Of a stretch of 64,000 bases of DNA, positions 13,196 to 24,806 are shown piece after piece (the first letter of the stretch is position 1; each line of letters begins with the position of its first letter). The notes beneath the pieces were generated by a model that saw nothing but the letters and a program-made list of their open reading frames with translations, was not told the origin of the DNA and did no database searches. The stretch comes from Apophysomyces variabilis. Lineage: Eukaryota; Mucoromycota; Mucoromycetes; Mucorales; Mucoraceae. A program made the position numbers and the translations under genes. Where the stretch lies: assembly GCA_002749535.1 (NCBI GenBank), contig MZZL01000401.1:563165-627164 (forward strand), in the 5' to 3' direction.

Positions 13196-14976
13196 TTCTC
13201 GTGTTGAAGTGAAGTAAAAAAAAAAAGAAGAAAGGAACGAAAGTGTCATTTTATATTCATGTCAGGTTTGAAACACAGAGAAAAACAAGGTTACTGAAAT
13301 TAAGACCCCTATTTTCATCGCCCGTCAGTGTTTGAGGCCCACATTTGGTGCAGACATACATCTTGCGATCTCGTGGTTGGTCCTATTTAGCTCAACTTAT
13401 TCTGCTTTGTATGCTTATAGAGAGAGAAAGAGAGAGAGAAAACTTTTTTCTGTCTCACAACATGACGTGCTAAACATGCACAATTCAATTCTCACGTTTT
13501 AGCCAACAAATGTCTATCAATTTCTTTTTTCCCTTCCCTTTTGTTTCTACAAGTTTAAACACTCTCGTGGGACATAAAGCTATACAAAGAGTGAAATCTG
13601 ATTCTACTAGAGCAATGTTTATCATTTTTCATGGCAACATCCACAGTGGCCACAATATAAAAAGAGTATCACCATCGCGATAGCAAATGGATGTCTATGG
13701 CTAACGACTTTTGCAAACGGATCTCCTCTTTGTTGCATGGAGCAATGTTTTTTTTTCATCAGGTTCGTGCAACCATAGATCGAACCATCACTGAAATTAA
13801 AGTTAATAGGAGATAAGTACATGTTTGGAACAAAGTACGTCAGTTTTGGGTTTCCTGCATTATGGGATCATTGTACCATTTTGCTTGTAACTCTTTCCTA
13901 GACCAGCCATTCTCGTTTCCCTGTTTCTACCTCTTCTTCCTTATCCCTTAGATCTCTAGTTCAAAAAAACTACGTTTTCTTTGTTGTCTCGTGCTGAACT
14001 TTATTTTGCGTTTTTCTCTTCATGCGTCTCTGCCTTTTAGTAAAAAAATAGCTCGTCTTCTGATCTATTAAGGCTACGTTTTGGTTACCCTCGTGCTCAA
14101 GGTTTGCAAAATTTTTAGGATTTGCCAAAAACGATAGAAAAGGGGATTCAACCTTAGTAATGTAGCATCTTCGACTTCTCCACATGGCTTATTTTCTTTT
14201 TTTGAATGAAAGGAATGAAATTTAAAAATCCACCGGTATTGTATTTGTGGTCTTCTGTTCAGCCATGTGTATTCGCAACAATGGAAGACTCTGCGTGTAA
14301 GAGAGATCATTAACAAGTTCTGATTTCAAGGTTTTCGATGACAAATAGCAGGAACTTCATCAATTATTGTCCATTTAGCATGAGTAAATTCATCTGTATT
14401 TATGCTCTGGATTGAATTAAATAGTTTGGAAGTTCTTTATGTCTGTGAATTTGAGAAAGGGGGGATTTCATGCTGTTTTTGTTGGAAACACCTAAAACAA
14501 AAGTCCGAACGGCCAAAAAATCGCGCTTCCCGAAATGGTAGGTATGATGTAATGTTCGTTTCTTCGCGAATCAGCTTCTTTGCTCTGATCTCTTTTGGCC
14601 GATTTCCGTTTTTCTTTTCTGTTCTTTCTTCGGTTAAGTTAGTTTTAACCTTTCTCCAAACTTTACGGAGTGGGAAAAGAAGAAGAGTTGTCTTTTTGAA
14701 CTTGCCATTTGTATTTCTTTTTTGGACAAAGGTAAATTGTGAGATCTATAACCTGAACCCCTTTTATACTCTAAACCCACGTTATTGCCTAAATAAGATT
14801 TCATTCAAGCTTTTGGGACCCATTACGCCCGCCTTTCATACCACTCCATTCAACAACCCTGAATTCAAAAAAGCACAACAGAAGACAATTGTAGGTAATC
14901 CCAGAAGAAGAAATTCAGCGACACTCAGGAGTGAGTAACTTTCAAACCTGCAGCCGTGCATAGCATTTCCAGTGCT
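13196..14976. other. Intergenic region
   Basis: Divergent upstream region of the transporter and the bZIP gene. It holds a purine-rich GA repeat at 13419-13441 and several pyrimidine tracts. The 178-codon open frame at 14402-14938 has unusual composition and no motif, so I treat it as non-coding leader sequence. Confidence 0.5.
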
Positions 14977-16491
14977 ATGGCAGGACAGAAAGCCGATACG
15001 ACAAAGAACGCGAAAGCCGAATCCGACGAATCCTCTGTTAAAAACTCAACGGACCTGAAAAGTAGTAAGCCGCTCCGGACAATCAAAAAATTTGATAATT
15101 AATGCCTTTCTTTCTAGCAATGAGCACGATTACGAAGAATAATAACAGTCCTCCCATGGCCGTGTTACCGTTGAATCCAAGTGCAAAGTTGGATCAGGAA
15201 CCAAATCCATTCGAACAAAGCTTTTCGGTTGCGGCCAATAAGAAAGACGAACGGAAAGTTGATCCGGAGAAGAAGCCGACTCTACCTCCTATCACCGATC
15301 CTTCAACAAAAGGTAATATTGAATGGGATTCTTTGCACACGTCCCCTCTTTCGCCCTCTATGCTCCAAGGTCCAGCAAATCCAGAAGCATTTGATGCTTA
15401 TGTGAATAAATCAACCACAGGGCAGCTGGGTGTTCCCATGAATTCGGGTGCACCATTGCAGGTGGGACCAAAGGATCCGACATACACAGGTAATGAATAG
15501 AACCCAAAAATGAAAGGATCATCCAGGCTAAGTGTATTTCCATCTAGATGCATCAAGGAACACGATGCCGTATACGATGTCTAATCAACAAGACAACGGT
15601 GCATTTTCTGGGGCTCGGTCAGCCTCTGTGAGTAGTGCGACAAGTGACATGAGCATCACCACCCCTGCTGACCGTGGAACATCACTTGTTTCTCCATCCG
15701 TGGGCAATACGAAGAATGGACAGTATACACCTCCAAAGGAAACAAACGCAAAGCGACCAGTGCAAGACCAGAACCCAACTCGGAAGAGCCGTAAAAGGAC
15801 AGCAGCCAAGGATAGTGATGCAACGAAAAAGAAATCGGCAAAAACGCAAGCTTTAACTCCGGAAGAGGAAGAAAAACGAAGAAATTTTCTGGAAAGAAAT
15901 CGATTAGGTAAATTTTATAGAAAAGTTTAATATACAAGCATTGACTGGATCCCATTAGCGGCACTGAAATGCAGACAACGAAAGAAACAATGGCTGAGCA
16001 ATCTGCAAACAAAAGTCGAGTATTTAACTAGCGATAACGAACAACTGCAATTGCAGACAAATGCGCTGCGCGAAGAGGTCATGAATCTCAAGACGTTGCT
16101 GTTGGCACATAAAGATTGTCCAATTACACAAGGTGGATATAACGTTGGGCAAGTGCTGAAATCGATACCACAGCTCGTACCAAGGCAACAACTGCAGGCA
16201 ACTACAGGATCGCCGATTCCGAATATGAACGCAGGTCAATCCATTTATACATCTAATCCTAGAGTGCCTTTTACCGCAGCGACAACGACCGCGCCACTGC
16301 ATAATACCCTCATGAACACCACGAAATTTTCGGCCGTTGCTACAGGTTCGCCTAGCATGCACATGCAGCAACAAATTCCACCTACTACCATGCTTTCGTC
16401 ACAGCATCCAACTCAGGCTATGGTACAACAACAAGCACAACAACAGCATCCAGTCACAGCAGCATGCTCTTCAGGCGTGCTGAGGTTCTAA
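14977..16491 (+). CDS. bZIP transcription factor, Atf1/ATF-2 type
   Basis: Four exons give 450 aa: 14977-15064, 15118-15489, 15548-15907, 15959-16491. The bZIP starts near residue 260. The basic region RRNFLERNRLAALKCRQRKK is split by the last intron inside NRL-AALK, and is followed by a leucine zipper (SNLQTKVEYLTSDNEQL, LREEVMNLKTLLLAHKDCP). The FLERNR..A..KCRQRKK pattern and the zipper end HKDCP are typical of Atf1/ATF-2/CREB-like stress factors, usually targets of the Sty1/Hog1 MAPK. Several SP/TP sites lie in the N-terminal half (HTSPLSPSM, QYTPPKE). The C-terminal about 100 residues are Gln/Pro/Thr-rich. It would act in the nucleus as a dimer on CRE sites (TGACGT). Its exact orthology within the Atf1/Atf21 group is not settled from sequence alone. 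Confidence 0.92.
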
Positions 16492-18298
16492 ATTTACTTT
16501 TGACTTAATCATCGTTATTTTTTTTTTTTGCGCTTTTATTTCTTAAGTCCTATCACCTCCACCCATCCACTTGTATGTACTGCTGTATATGTTTTCTTTC
16601 TGTTTACTTATTTCTGGTTCTGTTCCTTTATCTCTCCTGTCGTACAGACCTATGCTTATTCTTTTGTGTTTTATCTGGTTTTTTTTCCCTATACAAATTG
16701 CTTTTTGGTCTCCGAATTGATGCATTTGGAGGTTGAATGGATGATCTACTTAGGCTGAAAAGTGTTTCTTTTTTATTTTGGTGCTTCTTAAATCTAAAAC
16801 GTAAATATTCAAACCTTGTCTGATAATAACGCGTTTCATGTAACATAATTCTTTTAATGATTAATTAGCATATTTGAACTGGATCTATCAAACCGAATTA
16901 GTCATACATTTTGAAGGCTGTACGGCGGGGAATATTTACTGCAGATATATTCACACGAATTCAGAGACATCTCTACGCTCTGTATCTTATCAACAATAGA
17001 TAGCAGCAATTAAAGCGAGATGGAAGGGAGGAGATTCCTCAAGACAGCTATTCAATATTGTTGTCCTTGTGTAACCCTTTACTTATTCATCGAGTTCCAA
17101 TGAATAAGAATCTTTATTGATAGTTGCACACTTGTAACTGTTTCCAGAAACATTAGTTATTAAAGGTTTCATTACCACTACATCCGGCCTGCTTAGAATA
17201 GGCCCAGGTTAGCCCTCAAAATAAGTGAATCAAGGCGTGCATATTGACACAAGTATCATATGACGCTTGCATCAACTTGGTTCCCGGATAGACGAAGTTC
17301 ATCCAATCCACATAACGGGAGTTCTGTCCGTTGTTATTAAAGGGAACGAAATATCTCGATTGTTGTTGATATACCATGCTTAACGCAGGGAATATGAATT
17401 TCTATTTCGTGCGTAAGGAGGAGGTGGAAGACGAAGAACAAGCAATCCTTCTATGGTATGTTCCGCCAAGTGCAAATTGGGAATCCTGATTGTATACCGA
17501 AACGCAAAAAAATTGTTGTACTTTTATGTCTGATTTACTTTCATCTAATATCTATAATCACATCTCCATACTGTCACCATCGAAATGGCAATATTACCTC
17601 AGACGAATGAACGAAATACGTGTAAGATAAGGAGTGACACAATGTTTTGCTTGTTTCAAGTAGTATTTGTGTCCAAGGAAAAAGATGCAGATTTCTTATT
17701 AGAGCGTGGAAAAGGGAAGTATCTATAAAGTGGCACGAACTGGCTAGGCAAGGACATATTATCATGTTCAATCAATAATAAGGTCCAAGATTCGTCAACG
17801 GCAATTGGTTCCTTTTTGACAAGCACCTCGTTCATTGCCATTTATTGCTGCATACAGATGTTTGGATGCTTTGTATTTTCCCATTGGAAGATGCAAAATA
17901 AATGAATGGTGATAAGCCGGACGAAAGAGTCGTTTACGCATAGAGCCGGTTCTAGTTAAAAGTGGAAGGTCCTTCATTCCCGAATAGCCCAACATGTCAT
18001 TCATGTTCTGTTTTATTCTTTTTGGGTTTTTTGGAATGTTTATACATGCATAGTCGTCAAAGAACTGTTGGCAGCCTGTTTCTTAATGAGCGTCGAACCA
18101 TCGACCGGGCGGTTACTGGATTTAGTGGCCTTGGCAAAAAGCTGCAAGGGGGGGGGATTTACTATGAGGTTTTCCATTTGGAAATTGTGGAAAAAAGGGT
18201 TCTAAGAAAAAGGAGACAAGTATATAAAGGCTGCAATCCACTTTACATTTTTCCCTTTTTGTTCTTGTTGTTCCTTCCGATCTCGTTCTCATCTTCCA
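16492..18298. other. Intergenic region upstream of the PDK-like gene
   Basis: About 1.8 kb without a supported gene. It contains a T-rich 3' region after the bZIP gene and a nine-G run at 18148-18156. A TATATAAAG box at 18221-18229 lies 70 bases before the next ATG and is the likely core promoter of the PDK-like gene. Confidence 0.5.
18221..18229 (+). promoter_or_regulatory. TATA box of the PDK-like gene
   Basis: TATATAAAG is followed by a pyrimidine-rich leader (CTTTTTGTTCTTGTTGTTCC) and the start codon 70 bases on. This supports the start at 18299. Confidence 0.5.
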
Positions 18299-19923
18299 AT
18301 GCTGCAGTCACATGTTATCAATGTACTTCCCCGTCGCCTTCTTGCAACTTTATGGGCAACGCAAGAAACAAGACTCTCGGTAAAGAGAATGATGAATGAC
18401 GACCTTTCTCGTACTTGTTATACTAATTCTTTTTTTTTATCCAGCTATCTCAACTCTCTCGTTCAGACAAGTAAGTAACCTGCTTAGCTTTTGGTCAATG
18501 GATGACTGGATTTTTATGATTCTAATTTTGTTTAATAGACATTTAAGCGGCTCGCCCATGACCACGTCTTCCTTCCTATGCAAAGAGTTATCCGTGCGAT
18601 ACACTCATCTCTTACGACTCCTGTCGACATTGAATCCTGACACACTCCAGTCACCCATCATACGTAACGTTGCCCATCGATACCTTTACGATATATGTAC
18701 GGTGATCCATCCATCTCTTTGCAATACATCCAATCGTGCCTTTAATGATGTACTCCACCGACTACGCTATCGACAGGCTGCTAGTCTCATTAGACTCAAA
18801 TATGCACTGCTCTCCACGCCTACACCTGCTTCCGTCTCATTGATGGAAAATCTGAACACAATAGGACTTGGAATCCATTGCTTGCTCGGTAAGGTTCCCA
18901 TTTTTTTTTCCCTTTTTCCGTTTTATAGCCGGCCCATCCTTATATATCCTCCTTAATTTTTTTTCCTTGCTATTGCCGTTTTTTTTTTGGTGACCCCGCT
19001 TTTCCTTAATAGATCAGCATCTTGCTCAACAAGAGGAGGGCAGAAACAAGGTACAAACGGTGTGTCCAGTAGAGATTGCCCATAAGGCAGTGATGGAGGC
19101 GCGCCATACTTGTGCAACCACACTTGGCATTGACATACCTGTGATTGACATCCAATCGAACCACGCGGACGATCGTAACAAGAACAACCTTAAGCTTACC
19201 TATATCCCGAATGCATTGCATCGAATATTGTATGAATCCTCCCTCTTGGTCCTGCAGGCTGCCATAACAGGAGAACAACAACAAGAAGAAGAAACAGCAG
19301 GGAAAAAAGGGCCTGCTCGTTGGATTCACCGGCGATGGAAACGTTTTTCTTGCAATAAGCGTATTGTGTTGGATGTTTTTGGCGGGCCAACCAGTGTTGG
19401 CTTTCGCATCAATAGCCCATGGAGTATTTCTGCCAAGCAATTTTTACCAGATATTCCTCGCGATCCATTGCTGGGTATTCCCACCTGTTCTTCTGTTCTG
19501 CGTCATACGGAGCCGAATACGATCAGTGAAGATCACCAGCCTAACCTGGAATGGGAAGCATGGCAAGGCTGGCGGTCGGCCAAAGCGTTTGCAAGCCACT
19601 GGGGTGGCAATCTGGAAGCCGTCTCTTATCCCGGTTTAGGGTCTACCCTTTACCTCGCTTTGGATAGGGACACGTCCTTATTAGAACGATACCCTTCACG
19701 TGTTTCTCTTTCGACATCTTCTCAGGGTCTGCTTCGTCACAGCCGGCGTATTTCCGCTGCTGCTGCCGGAATGAATAGTTTCACCCTCAATTTCCAGACA
19801 GCGGCTGCGCAACTCGATGCTTTCCTGTATGCTATTGGTGACCCTCGGGAACCCATGCATCAGCCAGTTCCTCAATACCAGGATCATTCCATATCACTTT
19901 CGGTTGCCGTGGGACATGCTTAA
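18299..19923 (+). CDS. Mitochondrial PDK/BCKDK-family protein, probable pseudokinase
   Basis: Four exons give 455 aa: 18299-18379, 18445-18470, 18539-18888, 19013-19923. The N-terminus MLQSHVINVLPRRLLATLW has an amphipathic, arginine-bearing targeting-peptide look. The next about 170 residues match the PDK regulatory four-helix domain (SSFLCKELSVRYTHLLRLL, LNTIGLGIHCLLDQH). The C-terminal half aligns with the GHKL ATPase domain but its key boxes are lost. Where the N-box should read E-x-x-K-N, the sequence is YESSLLVLQA. The DxGxG box is replaced by DVFGGPTS, and the G2 box by GWRSAKAFASHWGG. Only the late strand (GNLEAVSYPGLGSTLYL) is well kept. Family membership is clear. Loss of Mg-ATP binding is inferred, so a scaffold or regulator of the pyruvate or branched-chain dehydrogenase kinases is more likely than an active kinase. 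Confidence 0.85.
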
Positions 19924-22601
19924 TATTTTGAATTACACACTTTCTTTTTATTTTTTTCATACCCATCACAATGATTTAAACTCTGTATATTTTGTGGATT
20001 GCTTCATACATGTATCTGTAGATATCTCCCTTTTTTTTTTAACTGGTGACAATCAATTTAAGTCTTAGTCAATCATAAAATATGTCATGCGCTAGATACC
20101 TCATATTAATAAAATATAGCTTTTTGCTCAGCTCGCTTCTTGTTTTCTAGGCCGCTCGGTTTCCTTTTTTCCCCTGGCTGCAGTTTGTCAATCAGTGCCC
20201 ACACGCATAGACATACAAAAAGCAAAAGGAATTCAGATTTCCTAGAACGTTTCCCCACGCATATGTCAGTTGCTATATCAAGGAGTAACGAGAGTTGATC
20301 ATGCTGACATCCCAAAGCATTGATAGAAATCCAAGTTTCTTCTTTTCATTTTGTATTGGGTAAGCATTGTATTCAGTACCTGCTCTATGAAGCATGTCTC
20401 TCCGGTATAGGTGCACTGAGCACCTGAACACTCTTTTGCCCCGCGTGCCCTGTCTCGTCGTATAGAAGTTTCTATTAATCATCATGTTCATATAGAACAA
20501 AAATAAATGATATTGCCATACACTCAAAGGATCTTTCCCTCGAATTATTTCTGTATGGAGGGTTGGTCTGTTGATTGTAATATGTTGTTTACGCTACAAC
20601 TTATTGCATGTTTATTTGATTTCGACCGCTTTGACGTCTCTTTCATTTTTCCTTTTCAGGGTTCTGGTAAAGTCTTAGTCATTGTTATGGTAGGAAACAA
20701 GGCTTTCCTTAGGGCAGCTTGTGAAAACCAATCGATCATTGTCATCTCTTCGACTTTCGCCGGGAAGGAAAGTCTCCGGGTTCCGCTGGTCTGAAATTTG
20801 CGGGAAGAACGTATGGACCTTATTTGAAGCTCCGCCTCGAACGGACAGACCAGGTTGGGACACGGACCTGTCCCCGTCAGAAGCTCTAATAAAGCAGAGC
20901 CAATGATAAAGGCCTCCTTCGGGGTATACGTCTAGCGCGGATAAAAAGAATGGCATGACGTCCTACGTATTACTTGAGACTCTCAGCATTGATTTCTAAG
21001 CCATTTCGTTGCACTTATTGCGCACAAAAAATTATTAGGGCAAATGTGTGTATGACAAATCAAATGGTTCAGCCAGCTGTTCTGCCAGCAGAAACAAGTA
21101 CCTTTGCTTTATCCCGCACTTGTTCGAACATCGGTCTCATTTAACCTTACTGTGATACTGCCCAAACATAGTAGCTGATATCTGGAAAATTGCGTGTCTA
21201 CACCTCACAGCAAAATGAAATGTCATGATTTGCTACTAGTGGGAGCTAAACAGTTACTCTATGTCTTGGCAGAAAGGTTAGCCAATAAAATACATACATC
21301 TGTGCTACTTTGAACAATAAGATCCAAATATAGGCACCGCTTACGTATGCTAGGATTTAGAGGATGGGATTCAATGTCTGACATGCAAAGTTTTCCCAGT
21401 ATCCGCCAGTATCTACTCAGAGGGGGGGGGGTACTAGCTTTTAGCTCTCTTATGGTATTCTATAATGGTAAGAGCCATAGGTGGCTTTAACAATCCGCTA
21501 CCATATCGTGTTTTGCAATACGAGTCTTTGTTGGCTGAGGATCGCATTTCACTAGCGCCCGTTGGCTCTTGGCCCATTATTCATCAAACAACCTATTTGC
21601 TTATATAGTCGAGTTCGGAATGATACAGCATAATATCAGCAAAAAAGAGATACATGCAGAGATTGAGGGACAATCATCCAACAATGACGGAGCTCCCGCT
21701 TCAAGATCTTCTACCTTTTTAAGTCTTACAATCCTTATTAAATTGTGATAGCGAAAGAGTAGTTGCGCAATAAACCCAACAACTGATTTGCATGCGAATG
21801 CGTTCCAGATGAAAAGCTTTTTATTTTATGTAACTTGGATTAATGAAATGGATTGCCATTGAATATAGACTATATCATGGCATGGGAACAATTTTTTTGA
21901 GCCTGTGCGTTGCGGAAAAACTTGATTGCCTTTTCCTGTTTAGCTCTTATTCATCGTTTCTTTATATGAAACCTTGGGTATGCACGAACGTCACGTTCTC
22001 TGACGGACAGACACATTTGTTGTATCATATGGGTAGTGCAAGGCCAAAAAACGAGTCATGTTTTGATATGGTTTGTATTAACGCCATTAACTTCTTGCAT
22101 CCTGTCCTTACGTTAGCATTGGATATGGCCTTTAGCTTTGATTGTTGCAGACAGTTTCTATGAACTAGGTTGCATGATCCATTGATCTACTATGATTTTC
22201 CGGATAGCTGCTTTAGTGCACGGCTTTCAGCCGCTTCTTTTTTTTCTTTCCTGCCAAAACTGGCACTGGAACGTAAGCAAAGATCTACCGACTCTATACG
22301 GATCGGGTAAAACTACGTCGTTGCCGCCCATGTGTATCTAAATCCCTCTTATCGGACAGAGGCAAAGCGGTTGGTAGGTATGGCTCATAATCTGTTGCTT
22401 TCATGCGTTCTGTTTATCCGGAAGGAAAATTGATATAGCCAGCCACCGATACTGTGAGACGGCAAAAAAGCGAACCGACTTTCCAAATCCGTTGCCGGCT
22501 GGGAATCAAATTGATGTGCGGTCAATGGACGTATTTAAAGGATCGTCAGCTTCCTCAGGATTGAGTATCATTCTTCCTGCATATCGTTACTTATATATAT
22601 C
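19924..22601. other. Gene-poor intergenic stretch
   Basis: About 2.7 kb with only short, motif-free ORFs on both strands. It has a ten-G run at about 21422-21431. A TATTTAAAG box near 22529 sits about 75 bases before the hydrolase ATG. No RNA gene could be recognised. Confidence 0.5.
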
Positions 22602-23327
22602 ATGTCTTATTCCAAAGCCTGCTGCACTATTCCTCCTGTTGCCTCATCCTATGAACCCAAGGGAACCATCGAACATTATGGTGACCTTCCTGTGTACACC
22701 GTTGGAGCAAAAGACGCCAAGAACGCTATCGTCGTGATTTATGATATTTTTGGCTTCCATAACAACACGAAACAGTTTTGCGATATCCTCGCCAATCACG
22801 GTGGTTATAAAGTTGTACTTCCAGATTTCTTCCGTGGTGACGGCTGGGACTTCAGCAGAGGCGGCATGCCGGAGATCATGGCCTGGCTAAGCAATATCGG
22901 TACCTTTGAAGTCATTTTCCCACAACTGGAACGGGTCAGAGAATCACTTCAAGCGCAAGGTGTCACTACAGCCGGTATTGCTGGTTTTTGCTGGGGTGCG
23001 AAGATTGCTATACAAGCCACAGGAGCTGGTACCTTCTACAGCGCTGGTGCCTTGATTCACCCATCTTTGATCGATGTCGAAGACGCTAAGCATGCAAAGG
23101 CACCCATCCTCGCGCTCCCAAGCAAGGATGAACCTGATATGACGGAGTATATGAACATTTTGTATGCCAAGGAGTTTGGTTCCAAGTGCAAGCACGTTCG
23201 ATTCAATGATATGGCGCACGGATTCTGTGGCGGTCGCGCAGACTGGGAGAACGAGTCGAACAAAAAGAGGGCAACAGAAGCAATCCAACTGACTGCTGAT
23301 TTCTTTGCTGAGAACCTTAGCGCTTAG
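22602..23327 (+). CDS. Dienelactone hydrolase family protein
   Basis: A single-exon gene of 241 aa with the alpha/beta-hydrolase fold of carboxymethylenebutenolidases. It shows the nucleophile motif GFCWGAK (Cys in place of Ser, as in dienelactone hydrolases), a likely acid in LPSKDEPDM, and the catalytic His in MAHGFCGGRADW. The N-terminal YGDLPVYTVGAKDAKNAIVV and the segment VVIYDIFGFHNNT are usual for the fungal DLH/Aim2 group. The natural substrate is unknown in fungi; activity on dienelactone or small esters is inferred from family. No signal peptide is seen, so it is probably cytosolic. It stands alone, flanked by long non-coding regions. Confidence 0.95.
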   Translation: MSYSKACCTIPPVASSYEPKGTIEHYGDLPVYTVGAKDAKNAIVVIYDIFGFHNNTKQFCDILANHGGYKVVLPDFFRGDGWDFSRGGMPEIMAWLSNIGTFEVIFPQLERVRESLQAQGVTTAGIAGFCWGAKIAIQATGAGTFYSAGALIHPSLIDVEDAKHAKAPILALPSKDEPDMTEYMNILYAKEFGSKCKHVRFNDMAHGFCGGRADWENESNKKRATEAIQLTADFFAENLSA

Positions 23328-23331
23328 ACAT

Positions 23332-23371
23332 GTATATATATATATATATATACATATATGTATATGTATAT
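23332..23371. repeat. TA-rich microsatellite in the hydrolase 3' region
   Basis: An imperfect (TA)n tract with CATATATG interruptions begins 4 bases after the stop codon of the hydrolase gene. It precedes the AATAAA at 23377-23382 and so is probably part of the 3' UTR. Confidence 0.85.
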
Positions 23372-23376
23372 CCTTG

Positions 23377-23382
23377 AATAAA
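23377..23382 (+). terminator. Poly(A) signal of the hydrolase gene
   Basis: AATAAA about 50 bases after the stop codon, directly behind the TA tract. Confidence 0.5.
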
Positions 23383-24448
23383 AGTTATTAACGTACCGCT
23401 ATTTCTTTCAATTTTAGCATGGTGAAGCCAATATGGCAAGGAACTCAACATCTGCTCATCACGGTGGGGTTTTGGAGGAAAAGAGGAACAGAAAAGAGAT
23501 TGGGTTCTCAATCATAGCCAGAGACAATCATAAGACTTCAGTCACAAAACGTATTACACCTTCTCTTGTATATCCAGATATTGGGACATAGAGTAAACGG
23601 GAAAGAACAGTTAAAGTACCAGGAACCTCACATATAGTGCGGTATCATCAAACGAGGAGAGAACACGTTGCAACTTTATCTCGACTATCTCTTCCTTGGT
23701 TAGATTCAAAGAGGAGCATTGCAGGTCACGAAAACTAACTCAGAATTGAAAACGGTATGTTGGTTTTCCTTTTTGTTGCAAACGACAAGCATGATATGTT
23801 CAAAGATTCTAAAAGCACGCGACGAGCAGATGCTACGTAGTCTGAGTTAATCTTATCTCACAAAACAATTTGGGCCATCGTATCCTGTTTTAGCCCAAGA
23901 AATTCAAGCAACAGTTAGCTTAAGAATGGAAAACAATATGTAGTACTACAAAAACCTACAGCTTCAGGAGAAGATTTGTTACATCAACTGAACTGTAATG
24001 GATCGTACAGACAACTAGAATACGACGTGCATGGTTTCCTGTGTACCGTAATGTTAAAATTATAATATTCTCCATTTTTCATAGTGAAAGTTTTTTGCAC
24101 TACTAGAGAGCAAAGAGAGGTCCAATACCTGTGAAGCAAGCACCTGAAAGGTCCAACAGATGCCTGAGACAATAGCTTGCAGATCCAAGAGTATTTTCGT
24201 TGCGAAAAGAGGTCTTGGCGAGATATATTCAGCAGAAACTAAGCCGCAAATTATCTATCCAAAACAGAACAACAGCAAAAGACTATAAAAACTGTAACTT
24301 ATGAAAAAAGAATGCATTTATATTAAGAGTATTGGGATAAAGTATGCAATATCAAGGTGGATGCAATGATGTAGATAAGATGAAAGAGGCGTAGAAATAG
24401 AGTGCAAGTTTAAAAGGGGAAGATGGTATGGAGAGCTGATGATAGATT
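23383..24448. other. Intergenic region
   Basis: About 1.1 kb of AT-rich DNA between the hydrolase gene and the 3' end of the small minus-strand gene. I see nothing coding in it. Confidence 0.5.
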
Positions 24449-24703
24449 CTATGCTCCAGTGTTGGTGACATCCTTGCCATACTGATAATGGCTGCGGCCG
24501 CCCATAGGATCGACATAGTGTCCAACCACGTCAGGATGTTTGCCGCATCGGAGAGGATCGCGAAGATACATTTCGTTTATTGGAGATCCGGATTCGTGGA
24601 TAGAGCCTGCGGGAGAATGGCTAGGGGTGTTGTTTCTTGAGGTAGCCGGTGATTTACTGGCAATGAATTCCTTAAGTTTGAGAAGTTGGTTCGTGAACAC
24701 CAT
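24449..24703 (-). CDS. Small hypothetical protein, 84 aa
   Basis: A single-exon ORF starting MVFTNQLLKLKEFIASK. It carries a Ser/Pro-rich linker (NNTPSHSPAGSIHESGSP) and a conserved-looking tail (DPLRCGKHPDVVGHYVDPM, ending SHYQYGKDV). An open frame continues three codons upstream, but only a GTG is there, so I start at the ATG at 24703. A TATATAAA box about 95 bases upstream supports an independent gene. No membrane segment or signal peptide is visible, and I recognise no family. The basic-hydrophobic start followed by a disordered middle suggests a small regulatory or stress protein, but this is only a guess. Confidence 0.6.
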   Translation of the reverse strand: MVFTNQLLKLKEFIASKSPATSRNNTPSHSPAGSIHESGSPINEMYLRDPLRCGKHPDVVGHYVDPMGGRSHYQYGKDVTNTGA

Positions 24704-24798
24704 GATAAGCACAAGAAGTGTATTAGAAGGAGTTAGGTGTGGATGTGTGTGAGAGATGGATGAAGATATTTTTTTTTGAATCTGAGGAAAATACCTGG

Positions 24799-24806
24799 TT
24801 TATATA
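24799..24806 (-). promoter_or_regulatory. TATA box of the 84-aa gene
   Basis: Reads CTATATAAACC on the minus strand, about 95 bases before the ATG. Confidence 0.5.

Noticed and set aside
13195..13249. Upstream ATG of the AVT-type transporter (MTLSFLSSFFFYF...)
   Set aside because: Extra residues come from a T-rich leader; the ATG at 13195 gives the usual polar head.
14402..14938. 178-codon plus-strand ORF before the bZIP gene
   Set aside because: Phe/Leu-rich translation of a T-rich leader without motif or homologue.
17656..18004. Overlapping minus-strand ORFs suggesting a two-exon gene (MNDMLGYSG... and VKKEPIAVDESW...)
   Set aside because: The only intron that joins them would be about 29 nt and other donors fail in phase; no family match.
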